Below, piece after piece: positions 45,760 to 53,720 of a DNA stretch of 64,000 nt. Made by a program: the position numbers and the translations under genes. Under the pieces are notes generated by a model, which saw only the letters and a list, made by a program, of their open reading frames with translations, ran no database searches and was not told the origin of the DNA. Source of the stretch: JAWKWH01 sp041397625 (GTDB lineage: Bacteria > Pseudomonadota > Alphaproteobacteria > Rhizobiales > Rhizobiaceae). Each line of letters begins with the position of its first letter. The stretch's first letter is position 1. The stretch is taken from contig JAWKWH010000004.1 of NCBI GenBank assembly GCA_041397625.1, forward strand, positions 248,001-312,000, written 5' to 3'.

Positions 45760-46248
45760 ATGGCGGATCCGATGCCGCTTGCTGGACAGGGTGGCCATAC
45801 CGCATTTTCGTTTTTCTGCAACGGCGATCCGTACGCCATGCTGCGCCGCGCCCAAGGCGAGGTGCTGGGCCTGTGCAACATTCTCGAAGAGATCGCCGAT
45901 TCGCTGCCCGACAGGCTCAACCGGCGCAGGTGCAGGCTGGCGGCATCGATCGTCGAGCCGTTGCTGGCCAGTGTCCACGAATTCGAGGAAACGACCATCT
46001 TTCCGATGGCGCGCCGTGAATTGTGGCGCCTGGGTGCGTCAAACAACTGTATCAACCGGTTGGAAGCCGAGCATTTCGAGGATCAGGGATATGCCGGCGA
46101 GCTGGCAGGCGCGCTGAACAACGCGCTGGAGAGCGGCGCCCACAATCCCGAGATGCTGGGCTACATGTTGCGCGGCTTCTTCGAATCCGTGCGTCGCCAT
46201 ACCGCGTTCGAACGCGACTATGTCTCGCTGCTGATCGCTCCGAGATAG
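45760..46248 (+). CDS. hemerythrin-domain protein
   Basis: A 162-residue helical protein with the hemerythrin-type di-iron ligands: H73-x3-E77 (HEFEETTIFP), H105 (EHFEDQG) and H147-x3-E151 (HTAFERDYV). Such proteins bind oxygen or nitric oxide, or act as di-iron sensors. GGAG lies 9 bp before the ATG. It sits between fixNOQP and fnrN, so it is probably part of the low-oxygen response. Confidence 0.85.
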   Translation: MADPMPLAGQGGHTAFSFFCNGDPYAMLRRAQGEVLGLCNILEEIADSLPDRLNRRRCRLAASIVEPLLASVHEFEETTIFPMARRELWRLGASNNCINRLEAEHFEDQGYAGELAGALNNALESGAHNPEMLGYMLRGFFESVRRHTAFERDYVSLLIAPR

Positions 46249-46260
46249 CGTTTCGCCGGG

Positions 46261-46995
46261 TCAGGCTTCGGCGCGGCTTTCCAGCCTCTCCAGGTCCGGC
46301 ACGGTGATTCGGCGATTGTTCTCGATGCTGATCACGCCTTCCTTGCGCAGCCTGGTCAACTGCCTGCTCACCGTCTCGATGGTCAGGCCGAGGAAATCGG
46401 CGATATCGGCCCGCGTCAGCGGCAGGTCGAAGACGATCGGACCGTCGGCATCAACCGCCTCGGGATCGCTGTGCCGGCCGATCAGCAACAGAAAGCTCGC
46501 CACCTTCTCGGCCGCGGTCTTGCGGCCCAGCGTCACCATCCATTCGCGCGCCTCGTCCAGCTCCTTGAGCGCCTGTTCCAGAAGCTTGTGCTCCAGATCC
46601 GGGTTTTCGGCGATCATCCGGTCGATGGCCGCCTTCGGGAACGAACACAGCGAAACGTCCGTCGCCGCCTCTGCATCGACGTTGCGTTCCTGTCGGAACG
46701 GCCTGCCGAGGAAATCGGGGGCGAACTGCAGGCCGACGATCTGCTGGCGCCCGTCGGCAAGCATCTTGGTCAGCTTGATGACGCCGGAAAGAATGTTGGA
46801 GTAATTGACGACCTCGTCGGTATCGCCGAACAGCCGGGCGCCCGATTCCGTGCGTTTTCTCGACGCGTGCTTGTTGAGTTCGACGAGCTGGTCGGCATCG
46901 AGGGCTCCGCAAATGCCGCGATGGCGCGCCTCGCAGGCCCGGCACAGCACCGGAACTTCGGAATTGTGAATGTCCAGCCTGGCTTCGCGACCCAT
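46261..46995 (-). CDS. fnrN: FnrN-type oxygen-responsive regulator (CRP/FNR family)
   Basis: 244 residues from ATG 46995, preceded by GAGGGA. The N-terminal cysteines C18-x2-C21-x7-C29 and C117 (DVSLCSFP) are the four ligands of an oxygen-labile 4Fe-4S cluster. A cyclic-nucleotide-binding-like beta roll follows, and the C-terminal helix-turn-helix (LTRADIADFLGLTIETVSRQ) contains the E-x2-S-R recognition pattern for TTGA-N6-TCAA. It likely activates fixN, fixG and hemN here. Confidence 0.94.
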   Translation of the reverse strand: MGREARLDIHNSEVPVLCRACEARHRGICGALDADQLVELNKHASRKRTESGARLFGDTDEVVNYSNILSGVIKLTKMLADGRQQIVGLQFAPDFLGRPFRQERNVDAEAATDVSLCSFPKAAIDRMIAENPDLEHKLLEQALKELDEAREWMVTLGRKTAAEKVASFLLLIGRHSDPEAVDADGPIVFDLPLTRADIADFLGLTIETVSRQLTRLRKEGVISIENNRRITVPDLERLESRAEA

Positions 46996-47060
46996 GCTCC
47001 TGCTTCCCTCGATCATCAGGCTGCTGGTCCATCCGTTCCGGATGGATGGCTTTTTTGAGC

Positions 47061-47074
47061 TTGACCCTAGCCAA
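47061..47074. promoter_or_regulatory. imperfect FNR box upstream of fnrN
   Basis: TTGACCCTAGCCAA has a perfect left half and one mismatch in the right half. It lies 66 bp before the fnrN ATG, where autoregulation is known for rhizobial fnrN genes. Weak on sequence alone. Confidence 0.4.
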
Positions 47075-47160
47075 TTTGGCGCTTCAAGGCCATGGCGAAA
47101 TTGCCGCAGCACGCTTGCCGACAGACGAGCCGGCCGCCGCCGCATTCCGCGTTGTGGGAC

Positions 47161-47174
47161 TTGATCCGCGTCAA
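47161..47174. promoter_or_regulatory. FixK/FNR box upstream of hemN
   Basis: TTGATCCGCGTCAA is an exact TTGA-N6-TCAA, 52 bp before the hemN ATG. Confidence 0.8.
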
Positions 47175-47226
47175 GGCATTGAGCGCATGTCCGTGGGATG
47201 GGCAGCGCAAAGAAAGAGGGCAAACC

Positions 47227-48576
47227 ATGGACAAGACCGCGATCGAGAGGCTGTCGGCCTCGGTGCCGCGCTATACGAGCTATCCGACCGCGCCGCATTT
47301 TTCCGCCGATGTCGGACCGGACGGATATGCGCGCTGGCTTGCCGCCGTGCCGATGGACGCGGGCATCTCCCTTTACGTTCATGTTCCCTATTGCGACCGG
47401 CTTTGCTGGTTCTGCGCCTGCGCCACCAAGCAGACCCGCAGATATGAGCCCGTCAGCCGCTATCTGCGATCGCTTGAAGCCGAGATCGCCACGATTTCCG
47501 GCCATCTTGCCGGCCGCGGCCGCGTCACCGCGCTGCATTTCGGCGGCGGTTCGCCGACAATGCTGAAAGCCGACGACATCGTCGCGCTCGCCGATACGCT
47601 GAAACGGCATTTCATCTTTGCCGGCGATGCCGAGATCAGCGTCGAGATCGATCCCAACGACATGGATGGCGACCGGCACCGGGCGCTGGCGGAAATCGGC
47701 ATGACCAGGGCGAGCCTCGGCGTGCAGGATTTCGACGACCGGGTGCAGCGGGCCATCAACCGCATCCAGACTTTCGACCAGACGCGCGAGGTGGTGGAAG
47801 CTGTGCGGGCTGCCGGCGCCGCATCGGTCAATATCGACCTGCTCTACGGCCTGCCATTGCAGAGCGTGGCGAGCGTCGAGGCGACGCTGGCCAAGGTCGT
47901 GACGCTGTCGCCCGACCGCATCGCGCTGTTCGGCTATGCCCACGTGCCGTGGATGAAGAAGCACCAGACGATGATCGACGAGGCGGCGCTGCCCGACATT
48001 GCCGAACGCTTCGCCCAGGCCGGACGCGCCGCCGGACTGTTGCGGGAGGCGGGCTACCAGGCGGTCGGCATCGACCATTTCGCCAGGCCGGACGACAGCA
48101 TGGCGCGCGCGGCGCGGGAAGGGCGGCTGAAACGCAATTTCCAGGGCTACACCACCGACGGCGCCGACGTGATGATCGGGCTTGGCGCCTCGTCGATCGG
48201 CAGGCTGCCGCAGGGCTATGTCCAGAACATGCCGGCGACCGGCGGCTATCAGCGCATGGTCGACGAAGGCGGCCTTGCAACCGTGCGCGGCGCGGAACTC
48301 AGCGAGGAAGACCGCATGCGCGCCCGGATCATCGAACAGCTCATGTGTTCATTCGCCTTCTCGGCAAGCGGGCTCGTCGCCGAATTCGGCGATCGCGCCA
48401 TGCCGCTTGTCGCCGAGGCGCGCCGCATGGCGGTTACCGACCGGGAGGCGCTGGTGAAAGCCACCGCCGACGGTTTCACCATCACTGCGGCCGGCCGGCC
48501 GTTCACCCGGCTGATCGCATCGCGCTTCGACAGCTATTTCGGCAATGGCCCGGCCCGCCACTCCACCGCTGTTTAG
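47227..48576 (+). CDS. hemN: oxygen-independent coproporphyrinogen III oxidase
   Basis: Radical SAM enzyme making protoporphyrinogen IX without oxygen, for heme synthesis under low oxygen. 449 residues from ATG 47227. The SAM cluster motif is C56-x3-C60-x2-C63 (PYCDRLCWFC), followed by the extra Cys65. The RYTSYPTAPHF N-terminus and GGGSPTML motif identify true HemN rather than HemW. It is under an exact FNR box and divergent from fnrN. Confidence 0.96.
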   Translation: MDKTAIERLSASVPRYTSYPTAPHFSADVGPDGYARWLAAVPMDAGISLYVHVPYCDRLCWFCACATKQTRRYEPVSRYLRSLEAEIATISGHLAGRGRVTALHFGGGSPTMLKADDIVALADTLKRHFIFAGDAEISVEIDPNDMDGDRHRALAEIGMTRASLGVQDFDDRVQRAINRIQTFDQTREVVEAVRAAGAASVNIDLLYGLPLQSVASVEATLAKVVTLSPDRIALFGYAHVPWMKKHQTMIDEAALPDIAERFAQAGRAAGLLREAGYQAVGIDHFARPDDSMARAAREGRLKRNFQGYTTDGADVMIGLGASSIGRLPQGYVQNMPATGGYQRMVDEGGLATVRGAELSEEDRMRARIIEQLMCSFAFSASGLVAEFGDRAMPLVAEARRMAVTDREALVKATADGFTITAAGRPFTRLIASRFDSYFGNGPARHSTAV

Positions 48577-48582
48577 AGCGGT

Positions 48583-49206
48583 TCATTGTTGCGCGACATA
48601 GGTCTGCGGCAGTTCCACGCTGCCCTTGCGTATTTCCGGCGGATCCACGAAGCAGGCGAAATCGCGGGCAAAACCGTCGGCTACCTCGCGCGCCTGCTCG
48701 TTTGCCGATCCGTTGCCGGTCGCCACCACATAGCCGACGACACAGCCTTCGCCGCCCGGAAGCGCCACCTTCTCGACGACGAGCACCTGGACTTCGCCGT
48801 CGCCGTCGCCGCGGGATATGGTCCAGCGATGGATCGTGGCAAACGGCAGCGGACCGTCATCATCCGTTTCGATGCGCCATTCGATCGTGTCGCCGGTGGA
48901 ATTGAACCCGCCGAAGCTCTCCCAGCGCGGCGCCAGGTCGCCTGCCGGCGGAAAACCGTAATGCAGGCTCTCGCGCAGATCGCTATAGGCGATCATCACC
49001 GGAAAGCCGCGATAGCCGTTGCAGACGAGATTGGCCCAGTCGCCGCCCTCCTCGCCGGCTGCGGAGACCACGCTGCAATCGCGCTCGGCGACCAGCTTGG
49101 TGTACTCGCTGGAAATGTTACCGGCCGCCGCCGGGCCGGCGGTCAGGACCGCCGCCGATGCAAGGGCCGCCCGCCACAATCGCATGGACGGGAACCGCGT
49201 GGACAT
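48583..49206 (-). CDS. periplasmic hypothetical protein
   Basis: 207 residues with a signal peptide (MRLWRAALASAAVLTAGPAAA within the first 28). The mature part has four cysteines (DCSVV, VCNGY, GCVVG, ACFVD) that could form two disulfides, and a beta-rich pattern (IEWRIETDDDGPLPFATIHR, VQVLVVEKVAL). No family recognised; similar exported proteins of about 200 residues are common in Rhizobiales. It converges on hemN with 6 bp between stops. Confidence 0.72.
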   Translation of the reverse strand: MSTRFPSMRLWRAALASAAVLTAGPAAAGNISSEYTKLVAERDCSVVSAAGEEGGDWANLVCNGYRGFPVMIAYSDLRESLHYGFPPAGDLAPRWESFGGFNSTGDTIEWRIETDDDGPLPFATIHRWTISRGDGDGEVQVLVVEKVALPGGEGCVVGYVVATGNGSANEQAREVADGFARDFACFVDPPEIRKGSVELPQTYVAQQ

Positions 49207-49224
49207 GTCTTGCTCCTCTCGCGC

Positions 49225-49557
49225 TCAGTTCGCGACGTCCTTCATACGCGCTTCGGCAATGCGCGCCAACTCGGCCGGATCGCCTTCGACGCGCACGCGC
49301 TTCAGCCGCGAGGCGGCGCCGGAAACGAGCGCAATCCTGCCCGCCGGCCAGCCGAGCCAGCCGGCGACCAGCTTCACCAGCGCCGCGTTGGCCTTGCCCT
49401 TGTCGGGCAGGGCGCGCACCCGGGCGGCCAGAACGACGCGCCCGTCGGATAGCGCCTTTGCGCCATCAATGCGGTCGGCGGACGATTTGGGGGTGAGCCG
49501 GATGTCGAGCACGATGCCGCCGGCGGCGACGCGCCAGGGCCGGGCGGGCACCGCCAT
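49225..49557 (-). CDS. DUF167 (YggU-like) protein
   Basis: 110 residues. The DUF167 fold is recognisable from IRLTPKSSADRIDGAKAL, RVRALPDKGKANAALVKLVA and IALVSGAASRLKRVRVEG. Function is unknown. It is separated by only 2 bp from the upstream YggT-type gene, a conserved pairing. Confidence 0.9.
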   Translation of the reverse strand: MAVPARPWRVAAGGIVLDIRLTPKSSADRIDGAKALSDGRVVLAARVRALPDKGKANAALVKLVAGWLGWPAGRIALVSGAASRLKRVRVEGDPAELARIAEARMKDVAN

Positions 49558-49559
49558 CG

Positions 49560-49850
49560 CTACAAGATGGCCGGCGCGACCGTCAGAACGATAAACTGGC
49601 GTACGAAGAAGACCGCCAGAAGCAGGATGATGGGCGAAATGTCGATACCGCCGAGATCCGGCAGGAAGCGACGGATGGGCCTGAGCGCCGGCTCGGTGGC
49701 CCTGAACAGGAAGTTGCCGATCATGCCGACGAACTGGTTTCGCGGGTTGACCACGTTAAACGCGTAGAGCCACGAGAACACGGCCGACCCGATCACGATC
49801 CACCAGTAGATGTCGAGCGCCAGGACGATGGTCTGGATAAGCGCGAGCAT
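49560..49850 (-). CDS. YggT-family membrane protein
   Basis: 96 residues with two hydrophobic helices (LALIQTIVLALDIYWWIVIG; ISPIILLLAVFFVRQFIVLT) flanking the conserved loop FRATEPALRPIRRFLPDLGG, the YggT signature. Implicated elsewhere in envelope or osmotic homeostasis and division; role here unproven. It is the first gene of a pair with DUF167. Confidence 0.9.
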   Translation of the reverse strand: MLALIQTIVLALDIYWWIVIGSAVFSWLYAFNVVNPRNQFVGMIGNFLFRATEPALRPIRRFLPDLGGIDISPIILLLAVFFVRQFIVLTVAPAIL

Positions 49851-49970
49851 GTGGTTCTCCCAACTTCGCGCGACATGTAGCGACTGCGGGCAAACCCGGC
49901 AAGTCCCGGCCGGTGAAGTTTGCTTGACAGCGGCAAGGCCACGCCCGTAAATGCGCCCACCCTGGTGGAC

Positions 49971-50046
<76 letters not shown>

Positions 50047-50161
50047 TTACCGCTTCGCCGGCTCGTCCTGCTTTCATCCGGTTGGCGGCAACACTGTTGA
50101 AACCGCGCCAAACCTGCTATTTCCTCGACTCCGGCAAGTCCGATGGCTTTGCCATATCGGT

Positions 50162-50938
50162 ATGGATGTCCTGATGCGAAAACCCGTCGTTGGCGTGATT
50201 GGAAACCATTACGTCGTCGAAAACCGCTTTGCCACGCAGATGGTCGGCGAGCGCAACCTGCGCGCCGTCGCCGACGTGGCCGATGCGCTGCCGCTGATGT
50301 TCGCCGGCGCCCCCGAGATCGTCGATATCGGCGCGCTACTCGACGCCGTCGACGGCATCGTGCTGACCGGCGCCAGGGCCAATGTGCATCCAAGCCGCTT
50401 CGATACCGAACCGCATCCGGCGCACGAGCCCTATGACGAGGACCGCGACGCGCTGGCGCTGGAACTGGTGCGCGTCTGCGTGGAGAAATCGGTGCCGGTC
50501 TTCGGCATCTGCCGTGGCATGCAGGAGATGAACGTCGCTCTCGGCGGTTCGCTGCACCCGGAAATCCGCGACCTGCCCGGTCGCATGAACCACCGCATGC
50601 CGAGATTGGACAATGGCGAGATCCACCCCGATCCAGAAGTGGTGTTCGCCGACCGCCACGACGTCGCGCTGACGCCGGGCGGCACGTTTGCCAGGCTCTA
50701 CGGCCGCGAAACGATCCGGGTCAACTCGCTGCACGGCCAGGGCGTGCTCGAACCCGGCGGACGCATCGTCGTCGAGGGCATCGCCGAGGACGACACGATC
50801 GAGGCGATAACGGTGGCCGGCGCGGAGGGTTTCGCCATGGGGGTCCAGTGGCACGCCGAATACGACCCGCAGACCAATCCGGTCAACCGGCTGCTGTTCG
50901 AGGCCTTCGGCGCGGCGTTGCGCCGGACCATCCGATAG
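50162..50938 (+). CDS. gamma-glutamyl-gamma-aminobutyrate hydrolase family (peptidase C26)
   Basis: Class I glutamine-amidotransferase-like hydrolase of 258 residues. The nucleophile Cys lies in FGICRGMQEMNVALGGSLH, the His in GVQWHAEYDP, and the N-terminal KPVVGVIGN strand is typical. Characterised relatives (PuuD) cleave gamma-glutamyl-GABA in putrescine breakdown, but no other puu gene is nearby. It is convergent with the SDR gene, with no gap between the two stops. Confidence 0.9.
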   Translation: MDVLMRKPVVGVIGNHYVVENRFATQMVGERNLRAVADVADALPLMFAGAPEIVDIGALLDAVDGIVLTGARANVHPSRFDTEPHPAHEPYDEDRDALALELVRVCVEKSVPVFGICRGMQEMNVALGGSLHPEIRDLPGRMNHRMPRLDNGEIHPDPEVVFADRHDVALTPGGTFARLYGRETIRVNSLHGQGVLEPGGRIVVEGIAEDDTIEAITVAGAEGFAMGVQWHAEYDPQTNPVNRLLFEAFGAALRRTIR

Positions 50939-51670
50939 CTACAGCGTGACGCCGCCAATGCTGGCGCCGCCGCAGACATAGAGCGTTTGGCCGGTGACAT
51001 AGCCATTGCCGGGATCGGCGAAATACATCAGCGCCCTGGTCACGTCCTCGACGGTTCCGAGCCGCCTGACCGGCAGGCTGTCGGCGAGTTTTCGCTCGCG
51101 CTCGCTGCCCTTGTCGATGATGCCCCAGAAATTGTCGGTCAGCACCGGACCGGGCGCCACCACGTTGACGGTGATGCCATGCGGGCCGAGCTCCAGCGCC
51201 CAGGTCCGCGCCATGCCGTGCAGGCCGGCCTTGGAGTAGGAATAGGCCGTGCGCGTGACCGCGCCGAGGGCTGCGCGCGACGAATTGAAGATGATGCGAC
51301 CGAAACCGGCCTGTTTCATCGCCGGCAGGAAAGCCTGGACGAAGGTCAGCGCCGCGCCGGCGTGAAGCTGGGTCAGCGTGTGCAGGTCGGCAATCTCGGC
51401 CTCTTCGATCAGGTTGGGCAGGATCATGCCGGCATTGTGGACGAAATGGCTGACCTTGAACCGCGCGGCGATCTCGGCGGCAGCGCGCTCGGTGTCGGCC
51501 GGGTCGGTCAGGTCGGCGGCGACCGCATGCAGCCGCTCGTGGGAGAACTCCGGCTCGCGGCGGGCGACGCAGATCACGGTGTAGTCGCGGTCGAGCATCT
51601 CCCGGCAGAGTTTCGCGCCGATGCCGGAACTGCCGCCGGTGACGACGGCGACAAGATCGCGCCCGCTCAT
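50939..51670 (-). CDS. SDR-family oxidoreductase
   Basis: A classical short-chain dehydrogenase of 243 residues from ATG 51670. Cofactor motif TGGSSGIGAKL, NAG motif HNAGMI, catalytic Ser in FNSSRAALG and Tyr-x3-Lys in AYSYSKAGL are all intact. It is the last gene of the eight-gene catabolic operon and overlaps the cyclase stop by 4 bp. It probably oxidises or reduces a hydroxyacyl or ring intermediate, in contrast to the degenerate SDR domain two genes upstream. Confidence 0.9.
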   Translation of the reverse strand: MSGRDLVAVVTGGSSGIGAKLCREMLDRDYTVICVARREPEFSHERLHAVAADLTDPADTERAAAEIAARFKVSHFVHNAGMILPNLIEEAEIADLHTLTQLHAGAALTFVQAFLPAMKQAGFGRIIFNSSRAALGAVTRTAYSYSKAGLHGMARTWALELGPHGITVNVVAPGPVLTDNFWGIIDKGSERERKLADSLPVRRLGTVEDVTRALMYFADPGNGYVTGQTLYVCGGASIGGVTL

Positions 51671-52467
51671 GACGCGCCTCCCGCGACCAGCGCCAGAACC
51701 CTGAGCGGACTGCCCGAACCGTGCTTGATCTTCAGCGGCGGGCAGACGAGCACCGCCCCCTTTGGCGGCAACCGGTCGAGATTGGCGAGGCATTGCAGCC
51801 CGTAGCGGCCGGCGCCGTGCAGCGCGTAATGCGCCGGATAAGGCGGCGACAGATGCGCCCCCTGGCCGGCATCCGTACCGACTGTTTCGGTACCGAAACC
51901 AATAATATCGCACTCGTCGATGAGGTAGCGGATCGCATCGGGCGACGGTCCGGGCGAGTGCGCCCCGTCGTCGCGCAGGTTTAGATATTCCGCGCCCTTG
52001 CGCTTCGACCAGTCGGTGCGCATCAGCACCCAGGAGCCGGCCTCGATGGTGCCGTTTTCCGCTTCCCAGCGCCGGATGAATTCCGGCGTCATCAGGAAAT
52101 CCTCGTCGGCCGCCGCCGCGGCCGAGCAGTCGATCACCGCAACCTGGCGGATGAACGCATCGACGGGAATGGCGTCCACCGTCGCATCGGGCAGATCCTT
52201 GCCGGAGATCCAGTGCACCGGGGCATCGAAATGGGTTCCGGTGTGTTCGCCGCAGGAGAAGTTGCGCCAGTACCAGCCGGGGCCGCGATGGTCGTAGCGC
52301 GACACTTCCTCGACGCGGAAACGGGCGCACTGGCCGAATTCCGGCGGCAGCACCATGACCGGGAAATCCGGATCGAGCGTATGGGTGAGATCGATCACGT
52401 CAAGCCCGCCTCCGTCGAGCGCGGTCGAGAGCGCGGCCAGCAGGTTGTGACTGTCGCTTGCCATCAT
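51667..52467 (-). CDS. cyclase-family (kynurenine-formamidase-like) hydrolase
   Basis: 266 residues. The metal-binding motif HTGTHFDAPVH is exact for PF04199, with flanking VIDLTHTLDPDFP and HYALHGAGRYGLQCLANLD. Members hydrolyse N-formylkynurenine or ring and amide substrates, or act on 1,3-diketones. The first of two adjacent ATGs overlaps the upstream stop (ATGA), showing translational coupling. In this operon ring opening or ester/amide hydrolysis is a reasonable guess, not established. Confidence 0.88.
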   Translation of the reverse strand: MMASDSHNLLAALSTALDGGGLDVIDLTHTLDPDFPVMVLPPEFGQCARFRVEEVSRYDHRGPGWYWRNFSCGEHTGTHFDAPVHWISGKDLPDATVDAIPVDAFIRQVAVIDCSAAAAADEDFLMTPEFIRRWEAENGTIEAGSWVLMRTDWSKRKGAEYLNLRDDGAHSPGPSPDAIRYLIDECDIIGFGTETVGTDAGQGAHLSPPYPAHYALHGAGRYGLQCLANLDRLPPKGAVLVCPPLKIKHGSGSPLRVLALVAGGAS

Positions 52468-53720
52468 CCCATCCCCTCGATCTGGGTCAGTTCGCGCTCG
52501 AGCACGCGCGGGTCCTCGCGATAGCGGCGCATGAAATCCCTGGCGACGTCGCCGGCCACGATCTCCTCCAGCCCCTGCTGCAGGCCGGAAACGATGTCGC
52601 GCGCCAGCGCGTCGGGCGTCACCTTGGGCGGCGGCAGCGGCTGGCGCCAGTCCTCGTCGAGCGGGCCGGTAAACACGTTGACCACCTTGACGCCGCTGCC
52701 GGCCATCTCGCCGCGCAGGCACTGGCCGAGCGACAGCGCGGCCGCCTGGCTCGCCGAGGTGGAGCCGAAATGCGGCCAGTTGCTGAGCGCGTAGATGGAG
52801 GAAATCTGGACCCAGGCGGTCGCCGAGTTGACGCCGTCCGCACCGCGCGAGCGCATGGCCGGACCGAAGGCCTGCATCAGCCGCATCGCGCCGAAATAGT
52901 TCACCTCCATCTCGTCGCGGGCGGTGACGATGTCGCTGCGGTCCAAGACGCCGCCGGGGCGCACATGCTCGGCATTGTTGATCAGGATATCGACCTTGCC
53001 GCCGATCTCGCCGGCAAGCTCGTTGACCGAGACGGTGTCGGTCAGGTCGAGCGCCACGATCTCGACATTGTCGACCGCCGCAAGCGCCTCGCGACCCTGC
53101 CATGGCCGCCAATCCTCGGCGATGCCGGCAAAGACGGTCGACGCGCCGGCGCCGGAGAGCGCCCCGGCCAGCGCCAGTCCGGTGGCCGAGCGGCCGTCGG
53201 TGATCAGCACGCGCCGGTGCTTGGGATCGCAGGTCAGTTCGCGCAGTTGCCGGTCATCGGCCATGTTCTCGGTCTCCTTTGCCGGCAGGGCCATCATCAC
53301 ACCCTTTCCTGACTTGTCGGTCCTGGCGATCATGCGCACCCGCGCGCCCGGCGCCACGTCGCCATGGACATGGGCGATCACGGTGACGCCGGCGTCGAGC
53401 AGCACCGTGCCGGCGCGCCACGGCATGCGCTCGCGAAAATAGGTGTTGGTCGAGGTGCGGATCGTCGTTTCGGCGATAAGTTCGCCGCCTTCGGGCATGT
53501 CGTGCCAGTCGAGGTTCACCGACAGGCATGTCGCGCAGGCTTCGCGCGGCGGGTGGGCGACGGCGCCGCAATCGCCGCATCGCTGCAGCACGAAACGGCC
53601 CTCGGCGGCGGCCACCAGGAAGCCGAGCGCCCTGCGGCTGCGCGAGGCCGGCGGCAGGGTGGGCGAGACCGTGCGTTTCTGCGGATCCTTGCGCGGCGGT
53701 CTTTTCAGCGCCTCGGTCAT
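52464..53720 (-). CDS. fusion of DUF35 (Zn-ribbon/OB-fold) and degenerate SDR domains
   Basis: 418 residues. The N-terminal DUF35 module (about 30-150) has the zinc-ribbon cysteines C48-x2-C51 and C62-x2-C65 and an OB-fold (GTVLLDAGVTVIAHVHGDVA). A short linker leads to an SDR-like Rossmann domain (about 168-400). Its glycine motif is altered (VLITDGRSATGLALA), NNAE replaces NNAG, and YxxxK is replaced by T321-x3-Q325 (STSASQAAAL), so redox catalysis is doubtful. DUF35 proteins partner thiolase-like enzymes, and the thiolase-like gene overlaps it by 4 bp upstream. Confidence 0.85.
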   Translation of the reverse strand: MTEALKRPPRKDPQKRTVSPTLPPASRSRRALGFLVAAAEGRFVLQRCGDCGAVAHPPREACATCLSVNLDWHDMPEGGELIAETTIRTSTNTYFRERMPWRAGTVLLDAGVTVIAHVHGDVAPGARVRMIARTDKSGKGVMMALPAKETENMADDRQLRELTCDPKHRRVLITDGRSATGLALAGALSGAGASTVFAGIAEDWRPWQGREALAAVDNVEIVALDLTDTVSVNELAGEIGGKVDILINNAEHVRPGGVLDRSDIVTARDEMEVNYFGAMRLMQAFGPAMRSRGADGVNSATAWVQISSIYALSNWPHFGSTSASQAAALSLGQCLRGEMAGSGVKVVNVFTGPLDEDWRQPLPPPKVTPDALARDIVSGLQQGLEEIVAGDVARDFMRRYREDPRVLERELTQIEGMG

